From NCBI GenBank assembly GCA_024803745.1, contig JANJXV010000013.1:12632501-12696500 (forward strand): DNA of 64,000 nt. Reading direction: 5' to 3'. A program made the position numbers and the translations under genes. The notes under the pieces are model-generated. The model was not told the origin of the DNA, did not search any database, and was given only the letters and a program-made list of their open reading frames with translations. This DNA is from Megascapheus bottae. Taxonomy: Eukaryota; Chordata; Mammalia; Rodentia; Geomyidae. Positions 24,172-35,149 of the stretch are shown here, one piece after another (the stretch's first letter is position 1; each line of letters starts with the position of its first letter).

Positions 24172-24609
24172 AGAAAAGGAAATTCTATCATTTTTCAACT
24201 ATATTAAAGAACCTAGAGAACATCAAGTGCAATAATTCATACAAAACAGCGTGGAATCTAAACGTTGATATAGAAGTAGATACTAAAATAATTATAAGAG
24301 GTTAGAAAGAATAGGATGAGGGAGAGTGAAAAAAGGCTGGTCAACAGGTACAATGCTATGCTTAGATATGAACAGTAAGGTCTGACATTAATCTATTGCC
24401 TATTAGGGTGACAGAGTTCATAACATAATATATATTTCAAAAATAGCTAACAGGTAAGATTTTAATGTTCTCATTGAAGGGAAATGATTAACTTAAAGTG
24501 ACAAATATGTTCATTACCCTGATTTGATCCTTATGCAATGTGCACACACATTAAACTATCATACCATACCCCATAAAGATGCACAATTATTGTCGATTGA
24601 AAAAAAAAA

Positions 24610-25262
24610 GCTACACAGCTCTGTAGTTCACATATGTAATCCTAGCTACTCTGGAGGCTGAGATCTGAGAATCATGATTTAAAGCCAACCTGTTTGGAAA
24701 CTCCATGAGACACTTATCTCCAATAAACTACCAAAAGAACTGTGGCTCAAGTGGTAGAGTGCTACCTTTGAGAAAAGAATAAAAAAAGCAGCTGAGCAAG
24801 GTGGCTCACGCCTGTAATCTTAGCTACTCAGGAGGCTGAGATCTGAAGATTAAGATTCAAAGCCAGTCAGGGCATTGAAGGCTGTGAGCCTCTTGTCTCC
24901 AATTAATCATTAGAAAATAGAAGTGGCTCTGTGGCTCAAGGACTAGAATGGTAGTCTTGGGCTGAAGAGCTCAAGGACAGTGCCCAGTCCCAGAGTTCAA
25001 GCCCCATGACCCTCCCTTCCCTCCCCCCCCCAAAAGAGCTCAAGGAGCCAGGTTCTGGAGGCTCACACCTATAATTCTGCTTCTGAGGAGGCTGAGATCT
25101 GAGAATTGAGGTTCAAATCCATCCAGGACAGAAAAGTCTCCATGAGATGTAACCCGAAGTGGTGCTGTGGCTCAAATGGCAGAATACTAGCCTTGAACTC
25201 AAAAAGGCCCAGGAACAGTGCCCAGGCCTTGAGTTCAAACCCCAGAGCTAACAAAAGGAAAA
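24610..25262 (+). mobile_element. three tandem B1/ID composite SINEs
   Basis: Three plus copies run head to tail: 24610-24785, 24789-25018 and about 25047-25262. Each starts with B1-like GGCTCAC or GTAATCCTAGCTACT sequence and ends with the ID-like GGCTCAAG half. Confidence 0.8.
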
Positions 25263-25884
25263 AAATAACAAGCCTTAATTTTTAAAAATAACAACAAAAA
25301 GGGAGCAATGACTCATTTATTTTGGGGCCCCTGGCCCTTAGCCTAGGGCTAGGCACAGAATGGACAGCCTGAAATGTCTGATGCATTCACCAAAAACTTC
25401 TGGCCCTCTGCCTTCCAGACATAGGACAGGACTGTACTTTATGTTCCCTTCATGGTTGGGAGGGTCAGATGACATGTTCTGGTTAATGAGTCAGGAATGG
25501 AGGTGGCACAGCACTTCTCAGCTGGAGCATGGCATAATTGGTGTTTCAGAGTTTCTCTTTTCTTCCCTAACCAACAATATTAAAGATGGTGGCTACTTCC
25601 AAAGGGATTGCAATAAGCAGAACTTCCTGCTCCTAGACATAGGTAAGAGTTAACCCACTAAAGTGAGACGTTGTCAACCACCACAGCATAACATAACCTG
25701 TCTGCTAAAATATATTTATATGAATCAGGACATTTGCATCTGGACGTGTAGAAACCCAAATCTGAAAAAAGCAAAATAGGAAGAAAAAATAAATAAAAGA
25801 TAGGGGTGAAGGTTACTGGAAGAGGTTCTGAAGTCTCATGGGAATCCAATGGGGAGATAGCAGCTGACTCAAGAAAAACACCAG

Positions 25885-26310
25885 ATGCTAGGTACCAGTG
25901 GCTCACGCCTAAAACCTTAGCTACTCAGGAGGAGGAGATCTTCAGATCTCAATTTTTTAATTATTTTATTCTATTTTTATTGTCAGGGTAATGTATAGAG
26001 GGGTTACAGTTACATTCGCCAGATAAATAGATGCATTACTTCTCACACATTGATACCCCTTCTCATGTTTTTGTCCCCATTTCCTTCCCCCCCTCCTCCC
26101 AATCATCTTGTTTCAGACCGCAATTTGAAGCCAACCTGGCTTCAAATAATTGTAAATAAGAGATGAGTCTCTTATCTACAATTAACCACACAAAAAACAA
26201 GAACTATGGCTCAAGTGGTAGACTATCATCAGCCTTGAGTGAAAAAAAGCAAGGGGATAGCATGGAAGCTCCAAGTTCAAGCCTCAATACTAGCGCACAC
26301 ACACACACAC
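25885..26310 (+). mobile_element. B1/ID composite SINE split by an L1 3' end
   Basis: The left part (25885-25947, GGTACCAGTGGCTCACGCC) and the right part (26121-26310, with GAACTATGGCTCAAGTGG) flank the L1 insertion. It ends in a CA microsatellite (26296-26318). Confidence 0.75.
25948..26120 (-). mobile_element. short L1 3' end inserted into a SINE
   Basis: The + strand starts with a T-rich run (reverse of an A tail), then GTTACAGTTACATTCGCCAG, then a pyrimidine-rich tract, as in other minus-strand L1 3' ends in the window. It interrupts a B1/ID SINE whose halves resume on each side. CAGATCTCAATTT on the left and CAGACCGCAATTT on the right look like a 13-bp target duplication with two changes. 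Confidence 0.7.
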
Positions 26311-26369
26311 ACACACACCACCCCAAAACAAACAAATGGGAAAAAAAAAGAAAAACAGGACTGGAGTTT

Positions 26370-26490
26370 GAATTGTAATTAATAGAATGGTTGCAGTTAT
26401 ATTCGCCAGTAGAAGGTGCTTTACTTCACACACATTGATACCCCTTCTCATGTTTTCCTCATCTTGTTTTCCCTCCTTCCCTTTCCTATT
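26370..26490 (-). mobile_element. short L1 3' end fragment
   Basis: It repeats the GGTTGCAGTTATATTCGCCAG and TGATACCCCTTCTCATGTTT motifs of the 25948-26120 element, followed by a pyrimidine-rich tract. It is severely 5'-truncated. Confidence 0.6.
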
Positions 26491-26494
26491 TCAA

Positions 26495-27829
26495 ATAAAC
26501 AAACAATCGTATATACAATATGCCAGATAACAAGGTAAGATACTGTAACAATATGAGAATAACCAAGGACAATGAAAGAGATGAGAAATAACATAGTACA
26601 TTAAGAGCAACAATCACACATTATATTGTGTTGCCTTCATTCTGCTATACTTAACCTAGCTTTCTGTTTCCCTGGGCCATATAGTAAGAAATGCTGCCAT
26701 CATGAATATTAGGATAGAGTTAAAGAAAATCCAGGTTTCTGGCTTGAGTGAGGGTTAGATAAATGCCAGAGATTTTGCTGAGATGGCCACTGGATGAAGA
26801 CCAAGTCTGGAAAAGAAGATGATGAGGTTAGTTTTTGACAAATGGAGTTTGAGATACTTGTGGGAAATGCAAATAGAGAAAGCCAAGAGACAGCTGGTTG
26901 TACAGATCTGGATGAAGACTGGGCTGACAAGTGATGGCTTAGAAATTCGAGCAGGAGAAGAGAAAAGGGCAGAGAACTGACAAATGTGACACTTAGGGTG
27001 AGGAGAAGGAGCATGTGGTACAAACGTGGCACAGGGACCCGGAAAGAGATAATGTATCTGTTTCATTCACTGACCCACCAGCCAGGAAAGACAGGTAGGA
27101 CTATTTTGTGAATGACAAACACCAAGTGTCAGTGAGGCTAAGTGATTTACTTGTATTTTTCATGTGATTGGTAAAGGTCCTGGGGTTGACAGGGGCTGGC
27201 ATCCTAGAGAAGAGCCTCCAACACTAGCTGGAAAAAGCCAAAGAGGATGCAGAGCATGAAGGCACAGTTTGGCAGAGGTTGGGTTTATGGCATTAGGTCA
27301 GACCACTACTGTGGATTCCAACCTGTCAGGATTCCACCTCCCGTCCCTTCCCACAGGGTTCTTGCTCAAGGAAGGAAGCTGAGTATACGAAAAAGGATAT
27401 TTAACACCCTTGACTCTCCCTTCTCATTCAAAACAAATAAAAAAAAAAACAACTTTTTTTCTCAGGGTGTTTTCCTCATAAATAGATTGTCCATGGTCCA
27501 GGGAAAGAGTGCTGAGACGGAGGACGTGACCAAAGGCAGTTGTTTGTCCCACATGGAGTTCCTTCAGTGACACTGGCAGGAAACCAGGCAGGAGTTAGAA
27601 CTAGTTCTTACTGTATGACCAGATATGCCTAACTTTGCACCAAAATCCTCTCTTTGGACACTCCTATGAAAACCTTATTTTTTGCAATTTAAATAAAAAA
27701 ACTATACCTGATTTTGTAACTTGATAATTACCATACCATACTATAATACCTAAAGTAAAAAATGAACCTTTGCATTCACACAAAAAAGTAATTCTTTTCA
27801 TTTTTGTTTCCATTGGGGGGGATGAGTAG

Positions 27830-27830
<1 letters not shown>
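26495..27830. other. intergenic, no gene seen
   Basis: 26800-27030 (GGAGTTTGAGATACTTGTGG and TGGATGAAGACTGGGCTGAC) resembles an old mammalian interspersed repeat I cannot name. The rest is unique sequence without a supported gene. Confidence 0.45.

Positions 27831-27832
<2 letters not shown>

Positions 27833-27882
<50 letters not shown>
27833..27882 (+). repeat. (AT)n microsatellite, 50 bp
   Basis: About 25 AT units, the longest AT run in the window. Confidence 0.95.
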
Positions 27883-27884
<2 letters not shown>

Positions 27885-27899
27885 CATGTACATAGGTAT

Positions 27900-28300
27900 T
27901 CTCCCACTTGCTAGGCTGTTGCTCTGCTGCTGAGCCACACCTCCAGCCGTGTCTTTCATTAATTATTTTTAAGATAAGGCCTTACTTTCCAGGTGCTTAC
28001 CTAAGCCTCCATACATTGATTGTAGACTTTCTATTGTCTCTGGGTACACAGGCATGTGCCACTGCAGCCAGCTTCCCTTCCATGGAGATGAAGTCTTGAG
28101 GACTTTTCTTCCACAGGCTGATCTGTCATCAACTTCCTCCCGATCTCAGCCGCCCACGTAGCTTGGCACTATGGCATCCAGCTATGGCATCTAGGGGTCT
28201 TGCTAACTTTTCTGCCTGGGCTGGCCTTGAACTGAGATTCCTCCATTCTTAGCCTCCTGAGTAGTTTGGATTATAGCCATGAGCCACTGAAACTCAGTTT
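27900..28300 (-). mobile_element. ID-like and B1-like antisense SINE fragments
   Basis: An ID-like unit (27900-27950, GAGCCACACCTCCAGCC) is followed by B1-like pieces at about 27965-28075 and 28190-28300 (GGCTGGCCTTGAACTGAG, CCTCCTGAGTAGTTTGG). Order and limits are approximate. Confidence 0.55.
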
Positions 28301-28309
28301 ATAATAATA

Positions 28310-29165
28310 GTTTTGAATGCCTTAATTTTGTAAAATCTTTGATGAGTTTTTTTTCAATTTAGATAATACCTAGAAAAGCAATAAAATATAAATGGTGAAA
28401 TATGAGTCATGCTCTAACCTCTTTCTCCTGTAAATGCAGTTTATTTCCCAGTAGTCCAACAAGATTGTATGTTTCTAACTTACAATATTTTAGAGATACT
28501 TTATGTAAGAATATGTGACTATATTTATTCTTTTGACGCAACAGCATATTATAGGCCTGCACTTTGGCCATTGCTTTATATATCAGCATATAAAGAGCAT
28601 TCTTCTTTTTCTTAATGCCTAAATAGTATTTTGTTGAATAATTTACCATAATTTATTTAGCCAGTCCTACTGAAGATCTTTAGATTATTGCTAATCTTTT
28701 GCTAAGGCTACAATGACAATCCATATACAAATGTGTATATATATGTGTGTATATTATTTCACACATGGGAAATACAGAGGTACTGAGTATTTCTATCTAT
28801 GATTTTCTGAGTTGAAGGATATATGTGTTTTAAGTTTTTTTCTGGTCCGGGGGCTTGAACTCTGAGACTGGGTGCTGTCCCTGGGCTTTTGTGCTCAAGC
28901 CTACTGCTCTATCACTTGAGCCACAGCTCCACTTCTGAGTTTTTATGGTTATTCGAAGATAAGAATCTCACAAACCTTCCTGCCCAAGATGGCTCTGAAC
29001 CACAATCTTCAGATCTCAGTCTCCAGAGTTGCTAGAATTATAGGTATGAGCCACTGGTGCCCTGCATATATGTTTTAATTTTAATAGATATTATCATATT
29101 GCTTTCCATTAAAATGATGCCACTTGGAACTTCTCTCAGCCAGGTATAAGGAAGGATTACACTGA
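28310..29165 (-). mobile_element. decayed L1 fragment (minus strand), split by a SINE
   Basis: The + strand reads as the reverse complement of old L1 sequence. It has the stretch ACCATAATTTATTTAGCCAGTCC near 28645 and AATCTTTTGCTAAGGCTACAATGA near 28692 (near-matches in windows of 20 bases or less), common in antisense mammalian L1M copies. A B1/ID composite SINE splits it at 28840-29064, and L1-like sequence resumes with TTTTAATTTTAATAGATATT. No coding capacity remains. Confidence 0.65.
28840..29064 (-). mobile_element. B1/ID composite SINE inserted in old L1
   Basis: Antisense copy with GGGCTTGAACTCTGAGACTG and GTATGAGCCACTGGTGCCC. The flanks ATATGTGTTTTAA and ATATATGTTTTAA are a probable target duplication. 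Confidence 0.75.
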
Positions 29166-29169
29166 ATTT

Positions 29170-30190
29170 AAAATATTCCAGCATCTTAGAAGTTTTTGTT
29201 TCATACATTTTTATTATAAAATATTTTAACATACAATAACAAGTCCTCATTTATCTATCACTCAACTAAAAAAAAAACTTCAATTCATGACCAATCTTTG
29301 TTAATTTAAACTGGTACTCATTTCCTCACTTGTTGACTTTCAATGAATTATTATGAAGCAGATCACTGATTCAGCCTTAACTATTTCAATATATGTAAAA
29401 GAGGACTATGATTTAAAAGACTCTTTTAAACTTTTTTATCCTTAATGTCATTAGCATGCATAAAATATTACATCAACATCAACAGATATTCAGTTACTAT
29501 TCAGATTCTTCCACAGATTCTCTCCTTTCTGATCTTTTTTTTGGGGGGGGATATGTTTGTTTTGGTTGCTTCATAATTTGTTCAAGTTAGGATCCAAATA
29601 AGGACAATACATTGCATTTAATATGCCTCGAAAATCTTTCTTTTTTTTTTTTTTGCCTGTTCTGGGGCTTGAACCCAGGGCCTGGGCACTGTCCTTGGGC
29701 TTTCTCAGTGCTAGCTCTCTATCACTTGAGTCACAGCTCCAATTCCAGCCTTTTCTGTGTATGTGGTACTAGTGAATCGATCCCAGGGCTTCATGCCTGC
29801 TAGACAAGCACTCTACCATCTTCTTCTTTCTTTCTTTTTTTTCTTAGAGTTTCCTGTCTACTTTTTAATCTTTCCTTTCTTGTTGTTCATTAAAGAAACT
29901 TAGATGCTTATCCTATGATTTTTTCCATACTAGACTGTGTTGATTTAACTCTTGAATTAGGATGAACTGTCCATCTCCTGTATTTCCTGAAGATTGAGAG
30001 AGAGAGTCCTGAGTTGACCTGATTTTATTTTGTACAAGTAAGTCTGCTTCACAGGTGTTAGTGTATCCTTACATCTGGACCTTTTCCTTTATTTTTATGA
30101 TGATCATTCCCTTGGTCCCTTATTTTATCAGAGATTTAGAAAATGTGACACTTGGATTCTATCTTTATTTTCTTACTAGTGGTATTCCAG
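29170..30190 (-). mobile_element. probable old L1M 3' region (minus strand), split by an ID-like SINE
   Basis: The stretch contains GGATCCAAATAAGGACAATAC followed by ATTGCATTTAATATG (29590-29625), and an order of AT-rich motifs that I recognise from antisense L1M 3' regions. It is heavily diverged, so the family call is tentative. An ID-like SINE lies at 29640-29817. Confidence 0.45.
29640..29817 (-). mobile_element. ID-like dimeric SINE
   Basis: Antisense copy with T-run, CTTGAACCCAGGGCCTGGGC and GACAAGCACTCTACCA. It interrupts old L1-like sequence. Confidence 0.8.
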
Positions 30191-30441
30191 CTAGTTACAG
30201 AAAATAGAGATTCAAAGCCAGCCTAACCGCCCCCCCCGCCCAAATTAAGTATGTGAGACTCTACCTCAAAAAGGTAGATATGGTGGAATATAACTGTCCT
30301 TTTGGCGATAGGAGGAAATGTTACATATCATAGTCCAGGCATATGCCCAGCCCAAAGGGAAACCTATCTCAAAATAACCACAGCAAAAAAGGACTGGAGG
30401 TGTGGATCAAGCAGTAAGTTCTGCTTCAAACTCCATAATGG

Positions 30442-30490
30442 AGAAGAGAAGGATGAGGAGGAAGAAGAGGAAGAGGAGGAGGAGGAAGCA
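30442..30490 (+). repeat. GAG/GAA-rich repeat
   Basis: Trinucleotide-like purine tract. Confidence 0.85.
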
Positions 30491-30719
30491 GGTTGAATTA
30501 AAAATAATGCAGCATGATTAGCAGCATTGTTAGTTTTACTCATATTCAACACAAGTTTGTATTGAATAAAAACATAACATGACTGTTAAAGGAAAATTAT
30601 TTTGGGGAAAACCAGTGTTGAGGGAAAATAAGGTGGTAGGTTATAATTGAAGTACATTATATTTATGTATGAAGACATAATCATGAAACCCACTAAAATG
30701 GTTTAAAAAGGATGGAGAA

Positions 30720-30986
30720 GCCAGGTGCCAGTGACACATGCCTGTAACTCTGTCTATTCAGGAGGCTGAGCTCAAAGGATTGAGGTTGGAAGCCAGTTTA
30801 GGTCAGAAAGTCCATGAGACTCTACAATTAACGACAGCAACAAAATAATAACCACAACCAAAAGAGAAAAGAAAAAATACCAATAAAACAGAAATAGAGC
30901 TGTGCCTTAAATGGTATAATGTTAGCTTTGGGCAAAAAAAAAATGTTCAGGGACAGTGCCCACACTCTGTGTTCAAGCACCACGGT
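30720..30986 (+). mobile_element. B1/ID composite SINE
   Basis: GCCAGGTGCCAGTGACACAT in the left half; ID-like GGGACAGTGCCCACACTCTG in the right half. Confidence 0.75.
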
Positions 30987-31127
30987 TGTAGCTGTGTCAT
31001 CTGTAGTTTCCTTGGCCCTATCTTAGAGTCTCACACAATGGAGAAAGGTCTATCAAACCAAATAATTATGTCTCGGCAGTGATCTTATCTTTTGATTCTT
31101 CGATTCCTCATATAAAATGGTTCAACC

Positions 31128-31285
31128 AACTGTACGTGGCTCACACCTGTTATCCTAGCTACACAGGGGGCTGAAATCTGAGGATCACAATTCAAAGCCA
31201 ATTCAAAGTGTAGCCTTGAGCACAAAAGCTTAGGGTCAGCACCTAGGCCTTGAGTTCAAGTCCCCAGGACTGGCATACACACAAA
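31128..31285 (+). mobile_element. internally deleted B1/ID SINE
   Basis: The left half (GGCTCACACCTGTTATCC) jumps to the end of the right half (CCTTGAGTTCAAGTCCCC), lacking the middle. Confidence 0.7.
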
Positions 31286-31522
31286 AATGGTTTGGGGATT
31301 CCACATCACAGACTTTATTTCAACGGACGTGCATTGACTAATGTGTCATCAATTTGTGGTGCTTAGGATTGAAGACAGCATACCTGCTTATGATTTAGTG
31401 TAAGGTATGTTAGCCTGTCTTGGGCTTGAGGACAGGGTTATGGGTCAGAACAGGTCCCTGTTTTACAAAGATCACACAGCCTGGAGAAGGAGATATACTG
31501 GTAAACAAGTGTGCACAATAAA

Positions 31523-31716
31523 GTGTTGTCCCTGAGTCTTCAGCTCAAGACTACCACCCTACCCTTGAGCCAAGCCCCACTTCCCGTTTTCTAGAGGTTA
31601 ACTAGAGATAAAAGACTCAGGTCCTTTTGTGCCCGGGCTGGCTTTGAACCTTGCTCCTCAGATCTTAGCCTCCTGAGTAGCCAGGATTACAAATGTGAGC
31701 CACCGTGCCTGGCTGT
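31523..31716 (-). mobile_element. B1/ID composite SINE
   Basis: Antisense copy closely related to 23499-23750: CCACCCTACCCTTGAGCCAA and GTTTTCTAGAGGTTAACTAG. Confidence 0.8.
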
Positions 31717-31835
31717 GGTAAATCTTAAAAGGGAGGGAAAGGCAATCATGGCTGAAGGTGGCATTGAACTGGGTAGGACTCTAGGTTGTAAGTAATGGAA
31801 AACCCAGCCCACACTAACTTAAATGAAAAAAGAAT

Positions 31836-31920
31836 TTTTTAGAGTGGAGGATGTACTTCAGTGGTAAGACATTTGCCTATGTACAAAGACATGGTTTCCA
31901 TCTCAGCATCATGAAAAGGA
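31836..31920 (+). mobile_element. diverged ID-like monomer
   Basis: GTGGAGGATGTACTTCAGTG and GACATTTGCCTATGTACAAAG (in windows) with an AG-rich tail. Confidence 0.45.
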
Positions 31921-32635
31921 AGATATGAATATTTTAGGACTTATAACTGAAAAATCTCAGGGTAAGTCTTGAGACAGATTAATTTCCAAGTCTCAAACAT
32001 GATTTTGAGACTTAGTCTTTCTTGCTGTCAGTTAACTCTGCTTACCTTATCACTGGCTTTATTCTGTCCTGTGTAGTAGCAGAGAAAACTTCTGGTAATA
32101 CCATAATTACATTCTGCAACTTAGCCACCCCCGACGTTTATATATGTGTGGCCTAAGGCCCAAGAAGGATTCTGTACAGATCTCTGTGCTAAGAAGAAGG
32201 GCTGGTCACAGCCCCTTGGGAACCAGCATTTAGGATTCAATCTCACCTGAATCACATGGACCAGGAACAAGGGACTTCCCCACAAGGAAGAGAGAGATTC
32301 TGTTCTCCAGAGAAGACATTCAGAAGAGACCAAGATATTCCAGGTCCACTGAAAGGATAGCAGGTGCTCTGGCGTTTCCATTTCTGTTTCACAAATCCAC
32401 TTCTAAACTGCACGTCTTTTGTCTGAGGCATTTTGGATAGGTAACAGCAATCAACCTATGTGCCAGTCTGTATTGACTGCACATTTAATGCTCTGCCCTC
32501 GAAACCCCCAGGAGCAGTTCTCAACCAATGACCAACTCTACTAGACTCTCCCTTCTAGTGAGGGATAGATAATCTTGAGGGTCTCTAGAAGACCCTAGAA
32601 GAGCTATGGTTGCTAAGGAGACACTTTTGGAGGGT

Positions 32636-32862
32636 TAGTAATAGGGCTTGAACTCAGGGCCTATGCATTGTTCCTGGACTCTTTTGCTCAAGCCTAGCAC
32701 TCTTCCATACTGAGCCATAGCGCCACTTGTAGTTTTCTGGTGGTTAGCTGGAGATGAGAGTCTCATGGACTTTCCTGCCAGGGCTGGCTTTGAACTGAGA
32801 TCCTCAGATCTCAGCCTCCTGAGTAGCTAGGATTATAGACATGAGTCACCAGTGCCCGGCTA
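32636..32862 (-). mobile_element. B1/ID composite SINE
   Basis: Antisense copy with GGGCTTGAACTCAGGGCC and CCTCCTGAGTAGCTAGGATT. Immediately followed by the ID-like SINE at 32873. Confidence 0.82.
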
Positions 32863-32872
32863 GTGGTAAGTT

Positions 32873-33073
32873 GTTTTTTTTTTTTTTGCCAGTCTTGGGC
32901 TTGAGCTCAGGGCCTGAGCACTGTCCTTGGACTTTCTCAAGGCTAGAGCTCTACCACTTGAGCCTCAGCACCATTTCCAGCTTTTTTCTATGTATGTGGT
33001 ACCAAGGAATCGAACCCGGGTCTTCATGCATGCTAGGAAGCACTTTAACCACTAGGCCAAACTCCCGGCCCTG
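32873..33073 (-). mobile_element. ID-like dimeric SINE with target duplication
   Basis: Full-length antisense copy with a T16 tail. GTGGTAAGTT is repeated on both sides (32863-32872 and 33074-33083). It landed at the edge of the B1/ID SINE at 32636-32862. Confidence 0.88.
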
Positions 33074-33083
33074 GTGGTAAGTT

Positions 33084-33170
33084 TTTAAAAAATTATTATT
33101 GTTATTGTAAAGATGATATGCAAAGGAGTTACAGTTATATAAGTCAGGTGAAGAGTATAGTTTTCAAAGA
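33084..33170 (-). mobile_element. short L1 3' end fragment
   Basis: TTATTATTGTTATTG followed by GGAGTTACAGTTATATAAG and TCAGGTGAAGAGTA resembles the L1 3' ends at 41537 and 54530. It lies directly after the SINE at 32873-33073 and its target duplication. Confidence 0.5.
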
Positions 33171-33510
33171 TGATAATTTGGCATTGTTTTTGTTTTTTAA
33201 AATATGTGAATATCAAACAACCCAAGCTGACCCACTTCAAGGAAGCAATGAACCCCCTGTCTCTAGAAGTATGCCACTTCATGAAGCTGGACCATCTCAT
33301 GCCAAATAAGACAGAAATTTCACTGGGTAAGGGAGTTGGCTAGAAAACCAAGTCCTGTCCATTTGCTTTCTATCATTTCATGATTCTAGATGTCTAAGAT
33401 GGCATGATTACACATGTCATTAGAATTGGAGATAATCTCTGTCTTCCAAGAACCAATAGCTATGAGCTGAAGCAGGCAGATAGCCACTTTTATCATGAAT
33501 ATTTAGGGGT

Positions 33511-33552
33511 GCTCCAGTGGTGCCATCGGTTAGCGCGTGGTACTTACATATA
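33511..33552 (+). pseudogene. 5'-half tRNA-Ile(UAU) retropseudogene
   Basis: From GCTCCAGTGG at 33511 the sequence follows the 5' half of mammalian tRNA-Ile(UAU): acceptor strand, D-arm with ATCGGTTAGCGCG, then the anticodon stem with GGTACTTA. It differs from the recalled sequence at about three positions and breaks off in the anticodon loop. The 3' half (anticodon 3' strand, T-arm, acceptor 3' strand) is missing. There is no poly(A) tail. Near-matching 10-mers flank it (ATGAATATTT at 33495-33504, ATGAATACTT at 33553-33562). It cannot encode a tRNA. Confidence 0.75.
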
Positions 33553-33909
33553 ATGAATACTTGTCATTGTATTGGAGTGAAAGGAAAAAGGCCTGGCAGG
33601 ATCTGGGAGGAAACCCGGACTGAGCCAAAGCTGTTTCCTCAAACACCATTTCCATTCGAATATTTGTGAATCAGAAATGCTGATTTCTGGGCTCCATTCC
33701 AGATCTTCTGAATGAAGACTTTTGGAATGGAGCCCAAAAGTCTACTTTATTAAATCTTAGCTCCCCGAATCCCTGAGACTATATGCCTCAGGATGACTTC
33801 TGAGAGCAGTGAACTCCAGTCCCACAAAGAAGAAGAACAGGTGGACTACAGGAACAATGCAGAAACAATGTCTTGTGATAGAGATTAACAATATTGGGCA
33901 AGCATCTTC

Positions 33910-34075
33910 AGCCAGGCGTCAGTGGTTCACACCGGTAACCCCCGCTACTCAGGAGTATGAAGACCACAAAGCCAATCTCCAACTAACTATCAAAAAAGTT
34001 GGACTGGAGGTGAGGCTCAAGTGTTAGCACACCAACAATGAGCCAAAACGTCAAGGGAGAACTCAAGTCTGAGTA
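33910..34075 (+). mobile_element. diverged B1/ID SINE
   Basis: AGCCAGGCGTCAGTGGTTCA and CGCTACTCAGGAGTATGAAG, then GGAGGTGAGGCTCAAGTG. Rearranged in the middle. Confidence 0.65.
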
Positions 34076-34519
34076 CCTGCACACATGTGCACGTGCACAC
34101 ACAGCAAACAGCGAACAAAACCTGTTTACCATGCGGTAGATCGCTGTTCTTAATAATGGAATTTCTTAGTTACGGAAACTTTGTGATTAACATTATGTGT
34201 CTCAGCTATCTCAGAAGACACTTTTGTTTGCAAGAGAATGGAAGGACTGGCATGAGTTTACTAATTATTACGTAGTTGGTAAAGGGCTCCCCAGAGTCCC
34301 GAGGAGATTGACAGGTTTCTCTCATTTCTGGACTGTTGGCCTTCTAATGTTCGCTTCAAAGATTGCTGCCTCTCTTCTCCACAGCCTGCAACCAACAGCT
34401 ATCTGTGTGACGTCCAGGCTGCTGTAAAACGGGAATATTCTGGGGCAGAGACCAGTTAGAATGTGAGCCAAGTTAGGCTGGTCAGGCCAAAGAGGGACGA
34501 CAGAGGCTTGGATGGGAGA

Positions 34520-34640
34520 AGACAGCTGGGATGTGGTGGATTCTAAGGCTCAACTCTGCTACTACTGACTTGTTTGCTTTGGGCAAGCCCCCTCCCCAAT
34601 TTGAGCCTTTGCATCTGGTCTCAAAAACGGGGTTTGTGTT
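34520..34640 (+). mobile_element. diverged MIR element
   Basis: CAACTCTGCTACTACTGACT and GGGCAAGCCCCCTCCCC resemble the forward MIR core. Confidence 0.5.
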
Positions 34641-34687
34641 AGTTTTCTCTCTAGTATCCTTTTGTTTGTCTATTGTTTTGGTTTTGT

Positions 34688-34777
34688 GTTGGTCCTGGGG
34701 CTTGAACTCAGGCCCTGGGCGCTGTCCCAGAGGCCTTTTTGCTCAAGGCTAGCACTCTACCACTTGAGCTACAGTTC

Positions 34778-34848
<71 letters not shown>

Positions 34849-34964
34849 TTTATTGGAGAAAAAGTCTTACAGACTTTCCTGCAGGGGCTGGCTTCCAACT
34901 TTGATTTTCGTATCTCAGTTTCCTGAGTAGCTTGGCATACAGGCGTGAGCTAAGGGTGCCAGGC
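34688..34964 (-). mobile_element. B1/ID composite SINE with internal GT microsatellite
   Basis: ID half (GGTCCTGGGGCTTGAACTCA), a 67-bp GT run (34782-34848), then the B1 half ending GGCGTGAGC near 34950. It lies about 200 bp upstream of the KCNE3 CpG island. Confidence 0.8.
34782..34848 (+). repeat. (TG)n microsatellite, 67 bp
   Basis: Uninterrupted run of about 33 units inside a SINE upstream of the KCNE3 CpG island. Confidence 0.95.
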
Positions 34965-35149
34965 AAACTTTCAGACTCTGAAAACTCTCCTGATCCCAGC
35001 GTAAGCTTGTGAAGAATGCACGCAGAAACCATACCCATTTTGTTGTTGGGAAGTCAAAGAAAGCCTGGTGAGGAGCCAAGCCGTGCCACCCAGTCACTCC
35101 GGAGCCAGCACCCAAGCCCACAGCCTGGCTTTCCAGAGATTGGCCACGT

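Larger units (their letters stand above)
22805..24610 (+). mobile_element. old L1 3' end (plus strand) carrying nested SINEs
   Basis: The segments 22810-23143, 23340-23390, 23911-23972 and 24172-24600 read in order as the 3' part of L1 ORF2 and the 3' UTR. Landmarks are TTCACAATAGCCAA near 23088, TGGATAAAAATGTGGTATG near 23125, and the terminal ACCCTGATTTGATC near 24518 with CCATACCCCATAAAGATG near 24565. The last features are typical of old mammalian L1MA/L1MB 3' ends. Several SINEs landed in it. The reading frame is degraded. Confidence 0.8.
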
